64,000 nucleotides of DNA from the NCBI GenBank assembly GCA_025617745.1, contig CM046853.1, positions 2,600,873 through 2,664,872 of the forward strand, read 5' to 3'. The translations under genes and the position numbers were made by a program. The DNA is from Heliocidaris erythrogramma (Eukaryota > Echinodermata > Echinoidea > Camarodonta > Echinometridae). Within the stretch, counting starts at the first letter, position 1, and each line of letters begins with the position of its first letter. This document shows, one piece after another, positions 10,823-22,060 of the stretch. The notes beneath the pieces are model-generated. The model ran no database searches. It was not told the DNA's origin and saw only the letters and a list, made by a program, of their open reading frames with translations.

Positions 10823-11073
10823 GGCATTATCGTGAAATAGTCCCCGCTTCAAAAAAATCTAAGTTTTTTTAGGATTAGGATTAGGCCTAAGTTAGGGTTA
10901 GGGTTTAGGATTAAGTTAGGGTTAGGTTTTAGGGTTAGGGTTAGGTTTTAGGGTTAGGGTTAGGGTTTAGGATTAGGATTAGGGTTAGGGTAGGGTTTAG
11001 GATTAGGGTTAGGGTAGGGTTTAGGATTAGGGTTAGGGTTAGGGTATGGTGGGGACTATATCACGATTATGCC
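10823..11073. mobile_element. 251-bp MITE carrying telomere-like repeats, 8-bp target duplication
   Basis: Inverted ends of 23 bp (GGCATTATCGTGAAATAG... and its near complement at the right) are flanked on both sides by CATATGAT (10815-10822 and 11074-11081). The core is degenerate TTAGGG/TTTAGG repeat. The element is nested inside the larger hAT-like element. Confidence 0.82.
10868..11047. repeat. Interstitial TTAGGG-type repeat
   Basis: About 180 bp of TTAGGG, TTTAGGG and GGATTA variants, in the G-rich orientation on the plus strand. It is bounded by transposon inverted repeats, so it reflects transposon content rather than a chromosome fusion. Confidence 0.92.
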
Positions 11074-11692
11074 CATATGATTAGAACTATACAAACAGCA
11101 ACAAACTGGCAGAGTCAAAGAGTTTGAAGAAACTTCACAAAAACAACATTATACAGCGTGTAGAGCATGTACGTAATATATCATAGCACACACCACGGCT
11201 CACGTACACACACAGCGCACACGTATATCGCACTGTCTTAACTGACCAATCAGAGAATGGCAACCCGTCTGTCGCTAGCCGACAGTCGGCAATGGCGTGT
11301 ACCTATGAGTGCCTCCGCGTGCCTCCGCGGAGCTCCGTTGGCGTTGATTGACCCACGCGAAACTCAACACATGGGCACGTAACTAACAACAGTGCATCCA
11401 GTCTCTAAGTTAATATAAGTAAAGGCGTAACAAAACGTGGTGTTAAGGAAATTCTTGAAAACAATTACCTCAAACACAAAGATTATAATATGAAAGCACT
11501 CAAAATACAAATAAGGCACATGCTTACATACCATGTGACCCCCATATTATAGACCGTAGACGTAGTTGACCTAGACTGGTGTCCGGCTAACAGTAGCGAT
11601 TAACACTCACAGCTACTGAGAAGAAGAAAGCATATTACAATTATGCCGCATGCAAGTAAAATTTGTAGACCTCTCTACATACCGGGGGCATC

Positions 11693-12190
11693 TCGTTTTT
11701 CCGAAGGTTCGTTTTTCCGAAGGTTCGTATTTCCGAAGGTTCGTATTTCCGAAACACTAATTTCCCATGCCTGGGGGTTCATAATTCCGAAAATGAAAAA
11801 GGGTTCGTAATTCCGAACATTTGTTGCATTATTCCGAAGGTTCGTTATTCCGAAGGTTCGTTTATCCGAAGGTTCGTTTATCCGAAGGTTCATAATTCCG
11901 AAAATGAAATAGGGTTCATATTTCCGAAGGTTCGTATTTCCGAAAATGAAAAAGGGTTCATAATTCCGAAGGTTCGTATTTCCGAAAATGAAAAAGGGTT
12001 CGTATTTCCGAAAATGAAAAAGGGTTCGTATTTCCGAAAATGAAATAAGGTTCGTATTTCCGAAAATGAAAAAGGGTTCGTATTTCCGAAAATGAAATAG
12101 GGTTCGTATTTCCGAAAATGAAATAAGGTTCGTATTTCCGAAAATGAAATAGGGTTCGTATTTCCGAAAAATGAAATAGGGTTCATAATT
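11693..12190. repeat. Left foldback arm, CCGAA tandem array
   Basis: There are many units of two lengths: a short one (GGTTCGTATTTCCGAA) and a long one extended by AATGAAAAAG or AATGAAATAG. Short units dominate at the outer edge and long units toward the inside. The array reads as a long open frame only because of its periodicity; it is not treated as a gene. Confidence 0.93.
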
Positions 12191-12218
12191 CCTGGTAAAA
12201 AAAGGCGAATTCATCAGG

Positions 12219-12506
12219 AGCAGAGGTGTAGCAACGGGGGGGGGGGGGGGGGCGGGGGGGGGGGGGTGAGGGCTCGCCCCCACCCCTCCGTCATCGGATG
12301 GCGAAAAAATAAGAAAAAAAGAAAGAAAATGGAATAGGAAAGAAGACGGGTGGACCCCTTCCGGCAACCCCCCCCCCCCAAAAAAAAAAAAAAAAAAAAC
12401 CCTCTTCCACCAGCGGTGTCTTAGATTAGCTTTAAGATTATTCCAAAAGACTTGTGCCTCCAATGGTGCCAGTGCTCCCACAATGGCTAGACTCTAGCTA
12501 CGCCAC
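12219..12506. mobile_element. Small MITE, CAGAGGTGTAGC...GCTACGCCACTG
   Basis: Imperfect inverted ends resemble a family that begins CAGTGGCGTAGC. The interior is mainly poly-G, poly-C and poly-A tracts. It is nested in the foldback-like element next to the left arm. Confidence 0.6.
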
Positions 12507-12720
12507 TGTTAAAGGGAAAATTAGGGTAACGATAGGATATTATGGTTTTAATTGCCATCTTCAAAAAGCGGATCTCTTTTCGACGAAAAGCACCTCCCCC
12601 ACCCCCGCAATGAATACAAAAATGAAATGGAGACATAAAACTGGGAAGGTTTATAAAAGAGGAGAGGAGAAGAGAAAAGGGACGAAAATAAGAGGACGAG
12701 ATTAGAAAAATCGAATAAGT

Positions 12721-12760
12721 GTTTATGTGTGTGTGTGTGTGTGTGTTGTGTGAGTGTGTG
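12721..12760. repeat. (GT)n microsatellite
   Basis: About 40 bp of GT with small interruptions, immediately before the tRNA-like sequence. Confidence 0.9.
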
Positions 12761-12762
12761 GA

Positions 12763-12837
12763 GGTGTCGTAGTCGAACGGTTTACAGCGCTTGACTGGAA
12801 ACGCGAAGGTTGGGGGTTTGATCCCTGTTACGGCACC
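12763..12837 (+). tRNA. tRNA-Ser-like sequence (anticodon position GGA), probably a tRNA-derived SINE or pseudogene
   Basis: This 75-nt block has a fully paired 7-bp acceptor stem (GGTGTCG with CGGCACC, one G-U). It has a B-box-like GGTTTGATCCC in a T arm that can pair, and GGA at the expected anticodon position in a CTGGAAA loop. The D stem is weak and the anticodon stem does not pair, so it is unlikely to be a working tRNA. No terminal TTTT follows closely. A tRNA-derived SINE head or tRNA pseudogene fits best. Confidence 0.5.
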
Positions 12838-13080
12838 TATAGCCTTTTTGTTGTAAAAAATATGATAGCAACTTTCCTTTTTTTAATTTACGAGCGCGCG
12901 AAGCTAGCGACCAAAAATAATTGTGCCTTTCCGTTGTGAAAAATCATAAAAATAACATATTTCGGCATATAATGACTGGAATATGAGGATATTCGGGCAC
13001 CTCACTCCCTGAATATGAGGTGTGAGTTGCCGGAATATCGGCACTTTCAAAATCCGGGGGAGGGGGGTTGGCTGCAGCAG

Positions 13081-13135
<55 letters not shown>
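13081..13135. repeat. Poly-C tract, 55 bp
   Basis: An unbroken run of 55 C. Such a length is prone to assembly error and to triplex or i-motif structure. Several shorter C or G runs occur elsewhere (12238, 12370, 16209, 18575, 19350, 21915, 22100, 23385, 24036, 25764, 31670 and others). Confidence 0.95.
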
Positions 13136-15589
13136 TTCTCGTACGCCTCTGCCTAGGCCTACGTTAACTACACAGTTGCGATTGATTTTAACTTGCGATT
13201 GTTTCAAATAAATCGCTTCAACTCCTAATAAGGCGGGGCACTGGTTGATAAAAGCCATTAATGTTTTCTTCTCCATGTGTAATTCCTTATTTCTATTTTT
13301 TGCGATGAGGATTGTTTTACTCTTAATGTCTTTTAGTGTTTTGTAATTCGTTATGCTTGTAAAAGTTATTTCAAACTTCATGTCAGCGGTTGTAACTGTT
13401 AAAAAAGCAGACTGTGCAGTAAAATGAAGCAACTCATTAGAATCTGTACAAATTTATTATGCTGTAAGCAGCTGTATAAAATGAAACATTTTCATCCATG
13501 TTTAGAAATGATGGTATTTTGGCAAAGTTAAAGAACATGTTCAATGATTTTAATCTATTTATGCGGCATAGATAGTTAGGATTATTCCCTGTATGATAAT
13601 TATTTTAGCCCGACTGAAAGAAAACTTAACATTTTAATCCACTATCCTTCAAATTTGGTTGTATGTTGCTTTTAATTTGCATTATAGTTTGGTTTTACTT
13701 TTGTTTCCTTTTATGATAATCATATCAGCCTGATGATAAGACTCCTTCTTTAACTTGTTACGATCCATCTTTCTTCGGCTTTGGTTGTTTATGGTATCTA
13801 TTCATTTATTTATTATTATTACTAGTATTATTTGTATTATTATTATTGTTATTATTATAATTATCATTGTTATCATTATTATTAGTAGTAGTAGTATTTT
13901 TATTATTATTATTACTAATACTATCAGTATTATAATTTTTATAATTCATAATATTATTTTTGTTGTTGTTATTATTGTTATTATTATTAAAGTTGTTATT
14001 ATGAAGTGGACTACCAAAAATTACGATGACGAGTTATGCGACCAGACTTAGATATTGCACCGGTTACTCTACTATTGCTTCTTTTATTTCCCTTGTCATG
14101 ATCGTATAATTGGCCTATAGCCTATACGTATCAATAATATGTTGTGCTACTTGCCAGGCTATTTATTAAACATAGCAGTGACTCCTTTATGAACTCTCTG
14201 TAATATTATGTTGTTGTTTTTATTGCTGTTGTTGTTTTGGGGACCGGAGGGGAGGGCTTGTAGAGTCATCTACAGAGCCATATTACAGACTTCGGCCAAC
14301 TCGGTTTATTTGGGCACAACATGGCGTATATTCCTTTGTTTAGTGTTTGCCTAACAAAGCAACAAGCGCCATATTGCTACCTACATGGAGCCGAGCTGGC
14401 CAAACACTGTAATAGATAGCTCTGATGGCTAGGGATGCAGGACGCCCCCACCTTATTTTTAGTATGCACTTTTCATAGTATACTTTTTTAATCACAATTT
14501 ATGTTGAATGTTTACGAAGTAATTACATCTTAAAGATAATAAAGTGTCAATGTTTGGCTCGCTGGAATCCAGCAGCGTGGTGCCCGAACATTTTATTTTG
14601 GGAAGCGAGATGGTTGGCTATCCTTATCTCAAAATGTTATCGTTGTTTGGATTATCTGGTAACAAAATCATTATTCTATAGACAATATCTCCTTTTTTTT
14701 ACTTGCTCACTATAGCGCGTAAGATTTAGAAACGGAATAGTTTGGGACAGGGAACGCCCTTCATTAGGGCGAGTGAAGTGCCCAAATATCCCATATTCGG
14801 CAGCAGGGTTAATTAATATTATTCATGGCTCATTATTACATGTTCTATATTTGTCTTTTGATGGCGAAATTGCATTTCCATTACAATAAAAAAAAAGGTT
14901 TTATGTTTTTTTCTAACTCGCTTCGCTCGCTTGCAAATTGTAGAAACGGGGAGTATGATATTCTGCCAAGAGGCATAAGCTCCCCCTTTCAAAAACATTA
15001 CGTGGCCATTTTCTGCTTGCCCAACTTGGAACTTTGGTGTGTCTCATTTTCCAAAGCGGTATATACATTATATAAATAACTTCAAGCCAATTTCGTTGTA
15101 GCAAATTTAATCCCGAATCCGATCATTCACTTTCTTCAATACATCAGTATGTATTTTAATCACCGAAGTAATATCATTTTATGAGAAATGAAACATGTAT
15201 TCCTGAGGCGCTCGCTCTCTACGCTCGCTCACAAATATTGGTTATTATAATAGGAACAATGATAATAATGATAATAATATTAATAATAATAACAATAATG
15301 ATGATAATAATAATAATAATTATAATAATAATAAAAATCATAATAATAATAATCATAATATGAGCGCCCAATTGAGGCGGATACCGGCGCTATAGAAGAA
15401 GCCATCATCATCATCATAATATTGATAGGAATTACGATAATATAATGGCTATTTCTCTGGATTTTATTATAATTGTTATCATCATTGTTATGATTATTGA
15501 GTACGAAATGAATATCTTTACACTTGGCCGTCTTTCCCCTCCTCCCTATCCGAAATACGGATTGACGCCGTATTCTCTGAATTTACAAC
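13136..15589. other. Interior of foldback-like element, no gene
   Basis: Contains ATT-type microsatellite (about 13805-13995), AAT-type microsatellite (about 15241-15362) and decayed repeats (for example around 14570-14800 and 14900-15060). No frame resembles a transposase. Confidence 0.6.
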
Positions 15590-16015
15590 CTTTTTTCATT
15601 TTCGGAAATACGAACCTTTTTTCATTTTCGGAAATACGAACCCTTTTTCATTTTCGGAAATACGAACCCTATTTCATTTTCGGAAATACGAACCCTTTTT
15701 CATTTTCGGAAATACGAACCCTTTTTCATTTTCGGAAATACGAACCCTATTTCATTTTCGGAAATACGAACCCTTTTTCATTTTCGGAAATACGAACCCT
15801 TTTTCATTTTCGGAAATACGAACCTCATTTCATTTTCGGAAATACGAACCTTCGGAATTATGAACCCTATTTCATTTTCGGAAAAAAGAACCTTCGGAAA
15901 AACGAACCTTCGGAAAAACGAACCTTCGGAGTAACGAACCTTCGGAATAATGAACCTTCGGAATTATGAACCTTCGGAAAAACGAACCTTCGGAAATACG
16001 AACCTTCGGAAAAAC
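15590..16015. repeat. Right foldback arm, TTCGG tandem array
   Basis: A mirror image of the left arm: long units (TTCATTTTCGGAAATACGAA) on the inside, short units (CCTTCGGAAAAACGAA) at the outer edge. It shows the same order of unit types from outside to inside as the left arm. Confidence 0.93.
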
Positions 16016-16034
16016 GACATGTAACCTACATACC

Positions 16035-17773
16035 AGCTATTTTTAGTGTAGGACATGAATTCACTAACCACGCAATCACGTGGGGGAAAAGGAGAATTAT
16101 TCAAAACATTAACAATCCCCCAATCCATCACAGCCTCTATATCCATACAACTACAAAAAGTACAAGCCTGCATTTTTATTTTTATTTTTATTATTTTTTA
16201 TTTTATTTGGGGGGGGGGGGTCTGGGGTCCCCAGGGGCGGATCAATGATTTTGAAAAGCGGGCACAATTGTTTAAACTTTTGACAAGTTAAATAAATTAG
16301 GTAACCAGATTTTAAAGGTGACTTTTGGTCGAAAAATATTGCATATTCTTCCCTCATCCCATCGCCCCCAGGAATTAGCTCAATCGCTATCTATTACAAG
16401 AATAACCAAAAACAATATCCCACAATTAGTCCTACTTTTTATAGCCGTTTAGACGTTCGGCTTAAATTTATTGTACAAGTTTTTTTCTAGAAATCTCCCA
16501 TAATAATGATAAGAAAATGAGGTGACTTGCATAATGAAAAAGTTTATTTATTTTCTTACTAACATGATTAGGGCCTAAGCTAAACGATTAACAACCATAT
16601 CAAACATGAATACACTGATTTGAAATACAATTTTGTTTGTTTTTTCATTTGTTTTTTTTTCCACTTACAAATTAGGCCTATGCGTTGAAATGTGATGCAT
16701 ATAGTACGTAATTTTATACAATGTACTTGACAAAGATAATTGAGACTTTCAAGAATCATGAAAACAGGGAAAATCAAGAAACAATCATCAAAATACCAAG
16801 CCTGTGAATGATGAAGTTACAATAAGCTTACATCATCGTATAAATGAAAAAAAAAATGAATATGAACAAAAATGATGATAGAATAAACGTAGGCCTAATT
16901 ATTTTGGAGGCTTTTTATGCCTGGGGCATTATCAGGTTGCTGAAATTATAGGGGAAATGTATAAAACTATGCTCATCTACAGAATACAATGCACATTTGA
17001 ATTTTCAAGGGACCTTTAAACCGTAGGCGTAAGGAATAAGAGTGAGCGATGTACATATAGACTGTCAGGCTGACAGAAAAAAATGGAGAAAAATCTAGGC
17101 AGGTTGGCATAAGAAACAAGCTGTGAGAACCAGCATAGGCCTGAATGTAATGCAAAGTGGCTATCAAAATAGCGCCATCTTAAAATGTAATAATATTGAA
17201 TATTACTTTATTGTTATCATAATTATAATGCACTTTTTTATTTTATACCACAAATAAAAATCCTTTTACACGAGAGCACTTGCAAATACACACATTCACA
17301 CATTTTTGTTATAAACATGCAGGTCATGATACTAAACAAATGAAATGGTACTTGTATATGGAAACAAGTGTAAAACTGTACATGGGCTCGAATTATATGT
17401 AAAGTCAAATGCGAGCCTTTGTGTGAGTATTGATTTTTTTTCCACTTTATTTTCATAGGGATATCAATAATAATTTTGTTAAGCGATTTTCTTGAATACC
17501 CTGGAAATAATATGGATTTTACACTGAACGACCACTTGTTTCGGCAAAACCTTTCGCCATGCAATACATACAATACAATACTTCACTCTGAGTACGGTTA
17601 CAATTCCCTGCTCTGAATGTGCATGTGCATGTGCAGTCGCTCCCTCTCTAGGATTATGTAGATAATATGATTTTGTTATTATTCATAATAATAATCTTGT
17701 GACGAGAGTGAAGGGTATTTTTTTTATACCCCTATAGAAAGATTACTCATTTCCATGAATTCACTACTACTTC
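16035..17773. other. Intergenic, no gene seen
   Basis: AT-rich DNA with a poly-G run near 16209 and a half MITE end CCAGGGGCGGATCAATGATT at about 16230. No splice-bounded coding exon is visible. Confidence 0.55.
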
Positions 17774-17932
17774 CAGGCGCGGATCCAGAGGGGGGGGGCG
17801 CAAGGGGCGTGCGCCCCCCGTTTTGTCTGACAAAGTATGCCCCAGGACCCCCTAGATGGCCGTTTGGCTTCGTCAAACGGAGGGTTCCTCAGTGTGCGCC
17901 CCCCTTTTCTGAAAATCCTGTATCCGCCCCTG
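17774..17932. mobile_element. MITE, CAGGCGCGGATCCAG ends, 5-bp duplication
   Basis: Inverted ends CAGGCGCGGATCCAG and CTGTATCCGCCCCTG enclose 159 bp that are rich in GCGCCCCC. ACTTC occurs directly on both sides (17769-17773 and 17933-17937), consistent with a 5-bp target duplication. Confidence 0.82.
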
Positions 17933-19407
17933 ACTTCGCTACTATCATCACTGAATTTTTTTTACATTTTTAACCCACAAGAACGTATTTTCTTATGCAT
18001 TTTACGCTCAGGAAAATTCGCAAGGGAGCACTGCATCGAGCGATACAAGTTCTAATTTTGAACATTGATGAATGCTTTTCTGTACATTCACTTCTTTCTC
18101 AAATGGGGTGCAATATTAACGAAAACCCAAGTGAACTATAGTCGAAGAGTTTAGAAAGGCAACCCAAAGTTAAGATTTTTTCCAATTGTTGAACCTTTGA
18201 AAATAATACTTTGTACACTATATCCTACATTTACTATACAGCAGGGAGCAAAGTAACGAAAATTGTATGTTTTCTTCAAAATGTGTACCTTTAAAATATA
18301 TATATTTATGAATTACATCCTATTGGGGAGCTGAATTATGAGATCTGGAAACACATTATACTCGAGGCAGCAAAGCGACCCAGCTTTAATTTTTCTTTTT
18401 TCTTTTTTTTTTTGCATTTTAAACCCTCAAAATTTATTTCTAATGAATTTACCATGGGGCCAATAAACTGTAAGGTTCATAATTTTTCTTCTTTTTCTCC
18501 TATTTCTCTTTCTCTCTGTTGCGTTTTTTGTGCCCCTTCAAGTGCCGTCCTGGGCACATGGCCCCCGTGCCCCCCCCCCCCCGTATACGCCACTGATCTG
18601 ATACAATATAATACATCAGCTTAGAACTTATACTACCCGAATCCTTTAACTATTTGTATTTCAAATCGATGTACGGATATCAGAGAATACCCTTGATCAG
18701 GCAAATTATGTCAAGCTATAAAAGTTATACACTGTAGTTTGTTGCATATATTATTGTGAAAGCGCTATCCTGTATTGCGAGCTTTCTTGACATTAAAAGG
18801 TGTAATGATATTAAACTTACAAACAACTTAATTGGCCCATTGTTAGCCAGTATAGTTATATTCATATCCCTTCATGAAAGTTGCGACCCCAAATACCATG
18901 CTTATTATGATGACTTGTATTATTTGTCCATGTTTATTCTCTAGTGACAGACGAGCGGAAACTAAACAAGAGGTCTCATCCCTTCCCAATCCCTTCCTTA
19001 TAACATGGACGAGTATCCCGCTATTACGTAATCACCTTCAGATGGGTGAGAAACGCGACGATGGAATTATTATGAAACTAAACAGACTCTAACATCAATA
19101 ATGAGCTGGCTGGAAAATGTAATTGAAAATAATTTTCTTTTGTAAAAGAAATAAGATTTTTAAAAAAACTTTCTGCGTTTTGTCAATAAGAACTTTTTTC
19201 CCCTTTTCAGCAGAGAATGTCAGATATTATTGACAAGTCAGATTGATCTTTTTCTAAGAAATGGTAAATTTTATCACTGTTATATAGAACTAAAAATCCT
19301 TTCTGGCTAAGGGGAATGTTAGTATATACAAGATCACATTAGCGCGACCCCCCCCCCCCCCCCCCCCGGCACCTCCCCCATCTTTCAAAATTATATACAA
19401 ACAAAAA
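17933..19407. other. Intergenic, no gene seen
   Basis: AT-rich. It holds pyrimidine tracts, a partial element end near 18585-18600 (TATACGCCACTG) and a poly-C run near 19350. No coding exon is supported. Confidence 0.5.
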
Positions 19408-19704
19408 CTAATATTTCAAATAAGTAAAAGAAGTACCAAGATTTTCTCGAATGCGTTTCAGAACGATGTCAAGTTTCTTCTTTCCAAGAGGTATTATGCA
19501 CCAGTCTGTCAGAAAATATATCTGATTGGCCACGACTTCGTGATCTTGGATTAAAATATACTGCAAGCTATAGAAATCATTATTTAACTTTACGATGTTT
19601 TCATAGGCGGATTCATGTATCGGTTCCCCGCCCTCTTTTTGATCTGAGTGATACACCCATGTGATTTTCGCAGTTTTCAGCAATTCACTACCCCTTTCTG
19701 ACAA
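19408..19704 (-). pseudogene. Unidentified 98-codon ORF, probably chance or transposon-derived
   Basis: The frame reads MSERGSELLKTAKITWVYHS... and ends NLGTSFTYLKY. Its C-terminal two thirds look protein-like (IYFLTDWCIIPLGKKKLDIV). The N-terminal third overlaps a short MITE-like block (about 19605-19720) with GGCGGATTCATG and ATGGATCCGTC ends, so the start is not believable. I do not recognise a family. It may be a remnant of a mobile-element protein. Confidence 0.25.
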
Positions 19705-19856
19705 TAATGGATCCGTCTACTCTATTTCGTACTCAATTTTTAGAATCCCCTTGTCTGTTTTAAGGGGGAAGTCCGGTCCAAGAATTACTTGGTTTTTAAT
19801 AGAAGCAGAAAACTAGACAAACGGATGAAAAAAAGTAATAGGAAAGTGAAATTTTT

Positions 19857-20164
19857 ATGAAAAACTAAGGGAAACAACAATGAAATTCACTAGACAAATT
19901 GGCAGCTCGTTCATGAGTTTGTGACGTAATTCCCTCACAACTCGCCAGTTATTTTTTTGATATCGATAATACAAATTCTCAATGTTTTGAGAATTTGAGA
20001 ACATATTTTCATGAAAAACTAAGGGAAACAACAATGAAATTCACTAGACAAATTGGCAGCTCGTTCATGAGTTTGTGACGTAATTCCCTCACAACTCGCC
20101 AGTTATTTTTTTGATATCGATAATACAAATTCTCAATGTTTTGAGAATTTGAGAACATATTTTC
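19857..20164. repeat. 154-bp tandem duplication
   Basis: The segment that begins ATGAAAAACTAAGGGAAACA is present twice, at 19857 and 20011, with essentially identical sequence through GAGAACATATTTTCATGAAA. It is a recent duplication within the left half of the split palindromic element. Confidence 0.95.
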
Positions 20165-20175
20165 ATGAAAATCTT

Positions 20176-21335
20176 TTCTTAAAAAGCACATATAAATTGT
20201 GCCATATTATTACAGATGAAGAAGGAACATTGAAGTCAGACACTTATTTCAGATGTATGGGACTAGATGAAGATGAAATAGCATTGATTAAAGAAATATA
20301 TGCAGATCCGCCTGAAGAATGGAAAATCGATATAAGAAAGCATACTTCAGTTGACGGTCTAAAAATAGAACTTATGTTTTCAAAGAAAACTTTTAAATTT
20401 GAATCAGTTTGTTCAAAAAATTTGTATAGGGCGTGCAAACAAAAAATGGCCGACATTCCTGTTAGTTTTCAGAATTTACAATTATCATATAATATGTCAG
20501 TAAAAGAAATTGAAAAGGTTTTTTGTCGTCCTAGATTAAGCACATTGGATAATAAATTGAGATTGCTCTATAATATTATTTTTGTGAACCATCATTTACA
20601 GGTTTCACTTCATAATTTTATATCAAGCGATAAATGCTAATTTTGTGGTAAAGATGAGGAAACTTATAGGCATATAGTTTTTTTTTTAATGTGAAATGGT
20701 AACAAAATTATGGGAACGGTGTAAACATCTTATATCTTCCCAGTCTTAAAGACATGACTTGGAAGGAAGCTCACATTGGATTAGAGGAAACAACTGAAGA
20801 TAGGCAAATAATCAATCATGTTATTTTATTAATGAAATAATTGATATATCTTAGTCGGGAAAAAAGAAGGCTCCAAGTATTGAAGAAGTAGGAGAAAAAC
20901 TGCTTAAAAGTAAACAAGAAGAAAGAAATGGGAACATTTGAAAGTAACACACATAAGCATGAAACGAAAACATACAATTGGCATGATGGGTGAGGAGAGG
21001 AGGGGTCCGCCTGGTTCGCGATCGTGTGGAGTTGGCGGCTCTTTGCCGCTAGACTGCCCTTATCTATTCTCTTCCCTTTTCTTCTTTCTTTCTTTATGTC
21101 TGTTTTGCTTGTTTGTGTGTTTGTTGTTTGTTTGTAGGGGGAGGGGAGGCTTTAATCTGTAATATTCATTCGGTATGTTTAATTTGAGTGCACTGTGTAC
21201 TATACATGTATATTTACTTATATTATGTATTACTGAAGACTGTCCTTTACTTATATGATATGTTATGTACATGAACTAAAAATGAAGATGTATGATTTTT
21301 CATTTGTACTGAATGAATGCAATAAAGAATGCTAC
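20176..21335 (+). pseudogene. 5'-truncated non-LTR retrotransposon tail (reverse transcriptase C-terminus)
   Basis: The frame from about 20185 to 20640 (DEEGTLKSDTYFRCMGLDED..., KLRLLYNIIFVNHH...) has the look of the C-terminal end of a LINE-type ORF2. It runs into a zinc-binding-like motif SSDKC-x-FCGKDEETYRHI, in which TAA at 20638 replaces the residue after the first Cys. Later frames (DMTWKEAHIGLEETTEDRQ) are shifted and broken by stops. AATAAA at 21321 near the 3' end may be the element's poly(A) signal. It is clearly inactive. The exact clade (CR1, L2, Daphne or other) cannot be set by eye. Confidence 0.7.
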
Positions 21336-22060
21336 AAAAAAGTTTGTACCAAAATATGTTTTCCACATAACTTAAACCAAGTTGTATTTATAGTAATATG
21401 TTTTTGACAAAAATATGTCATGAATTAAAAAATATTGAGATTGTTTTCAATCATATTCATAATCACTCATTTTTAATGTAAATTGTATACAAAATTAATT
21501 ATCATGATTCTTACAGAAAACAATTTATTTTGTATTAGTTTATACATGCAAACAACAATTCCTATAAATATGGCTTTGTTCAAGTTACGATGAAATTATA
21601 TTCTTGGACAAAAATTTAAAATTTGTCTCATTGATATGAACAAAACTGGTGAGGGTTTTTGTATTTTTTAAAGATATGTTTTATTATTTTCTCTCAAATC
21701 AAATACATATTATACAAATCATTCATAACAAAATTGAATATAATTATGATATCATTCATAACAAAACTTGATGCATTATACATTGATATTTGGCTTTAAA
21801 ATAGATTGCAATAATAAAAGAAAGTACATTTTCATAAACTGTTCAGAAAACATTTTCATATACATGATGATCAAAGAATAGTACTTGAGAGAAAATTTTA
21901 GTCTATTCTCCCACCCCCCCCCCCGAAAAAAAACACCTTAAGTCACACAAACACAAAGTACTGTACGCGTCTTTTTTTAAAGTGGTACGGGGAAAAAAAT
22001 ACGCGTATGGCGTACCCCATCATGTTAAACATACATGTACTCTCATACACATATAGCCTT
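21336..22060. other. AT-rich filler within the split element
   Basis: Very AT-rich, with repeated AAAATATGT- and CATTCATAACAAAA-type words and one poly-C run near 21915. No gene is seen. Confidence 0.5.

Larger units (their letters stand above)
10329..11286. mobile_element. Nonautonomous hAT-like element with 8-bp target duplication
   Basis: Terminal inverted repeats of about 120-140 bp begin ACTGTCGGCTAGCGAC and end GTCGCTAGCCGACAGT. The 8-bp sequence CGGCAATG lies immediately outside both ends (10321-10328 and 11287-11294). An 8-bp duplication is typical of hAT (also P) elements. The interior contains a 46-bp minisatellite and a second element with TTAGGG repeats, but no transposase. It lies just 3' of the orphan exon donor. 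Confidence 0.85.
11684..16025. mobile_element. Foldback-like transposon with tandem-repeat arms, 9-bp target duplication
   Basis: Two long arms (about 11693-12190 and 15590-16015) are made of tandem TTCGGAAATACGAACC-type units in opposite orientations. Outer ends are similar (left CATCTCGTTTTTCCGAAGG; right end complement CATGTCGTTTTTCCGAAGG). The 9-bp word CTACATACC lies directly outside both ends (11675-11683 and 16026-16034). This is the architecture of Drosophila Foldback elements and Mutator-type insertion. The 3.4-kb interior has no recognisable transposase; it holds a small MITE, poly-C, microsatellites and a tRNA-like sequence. Confidence 0.82.

Noticed and set aside
10868..11047. Telomere end or chromosome-fusion site
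   Set aside because: The TTAGGG tract is short, degenerate and bounded by transposon inverted repeats and an 8-bp duplication.
11675..12481. Long open frame (268 codons) on the minus strand through the left foldback arm
   Set aside because: Its length comes from the periodic CCGAA units and adjoining homopolymers; the protein is a repeat artefact.
13755..14051. Ile-rich 98-codon frame
   Set aside because: Translation of an ATT microsatellite.
15445..15969. 174-codon plus-strand frame through the right foldback arm
   Set aside because: Same tandem-array artefact in mirror orientation.
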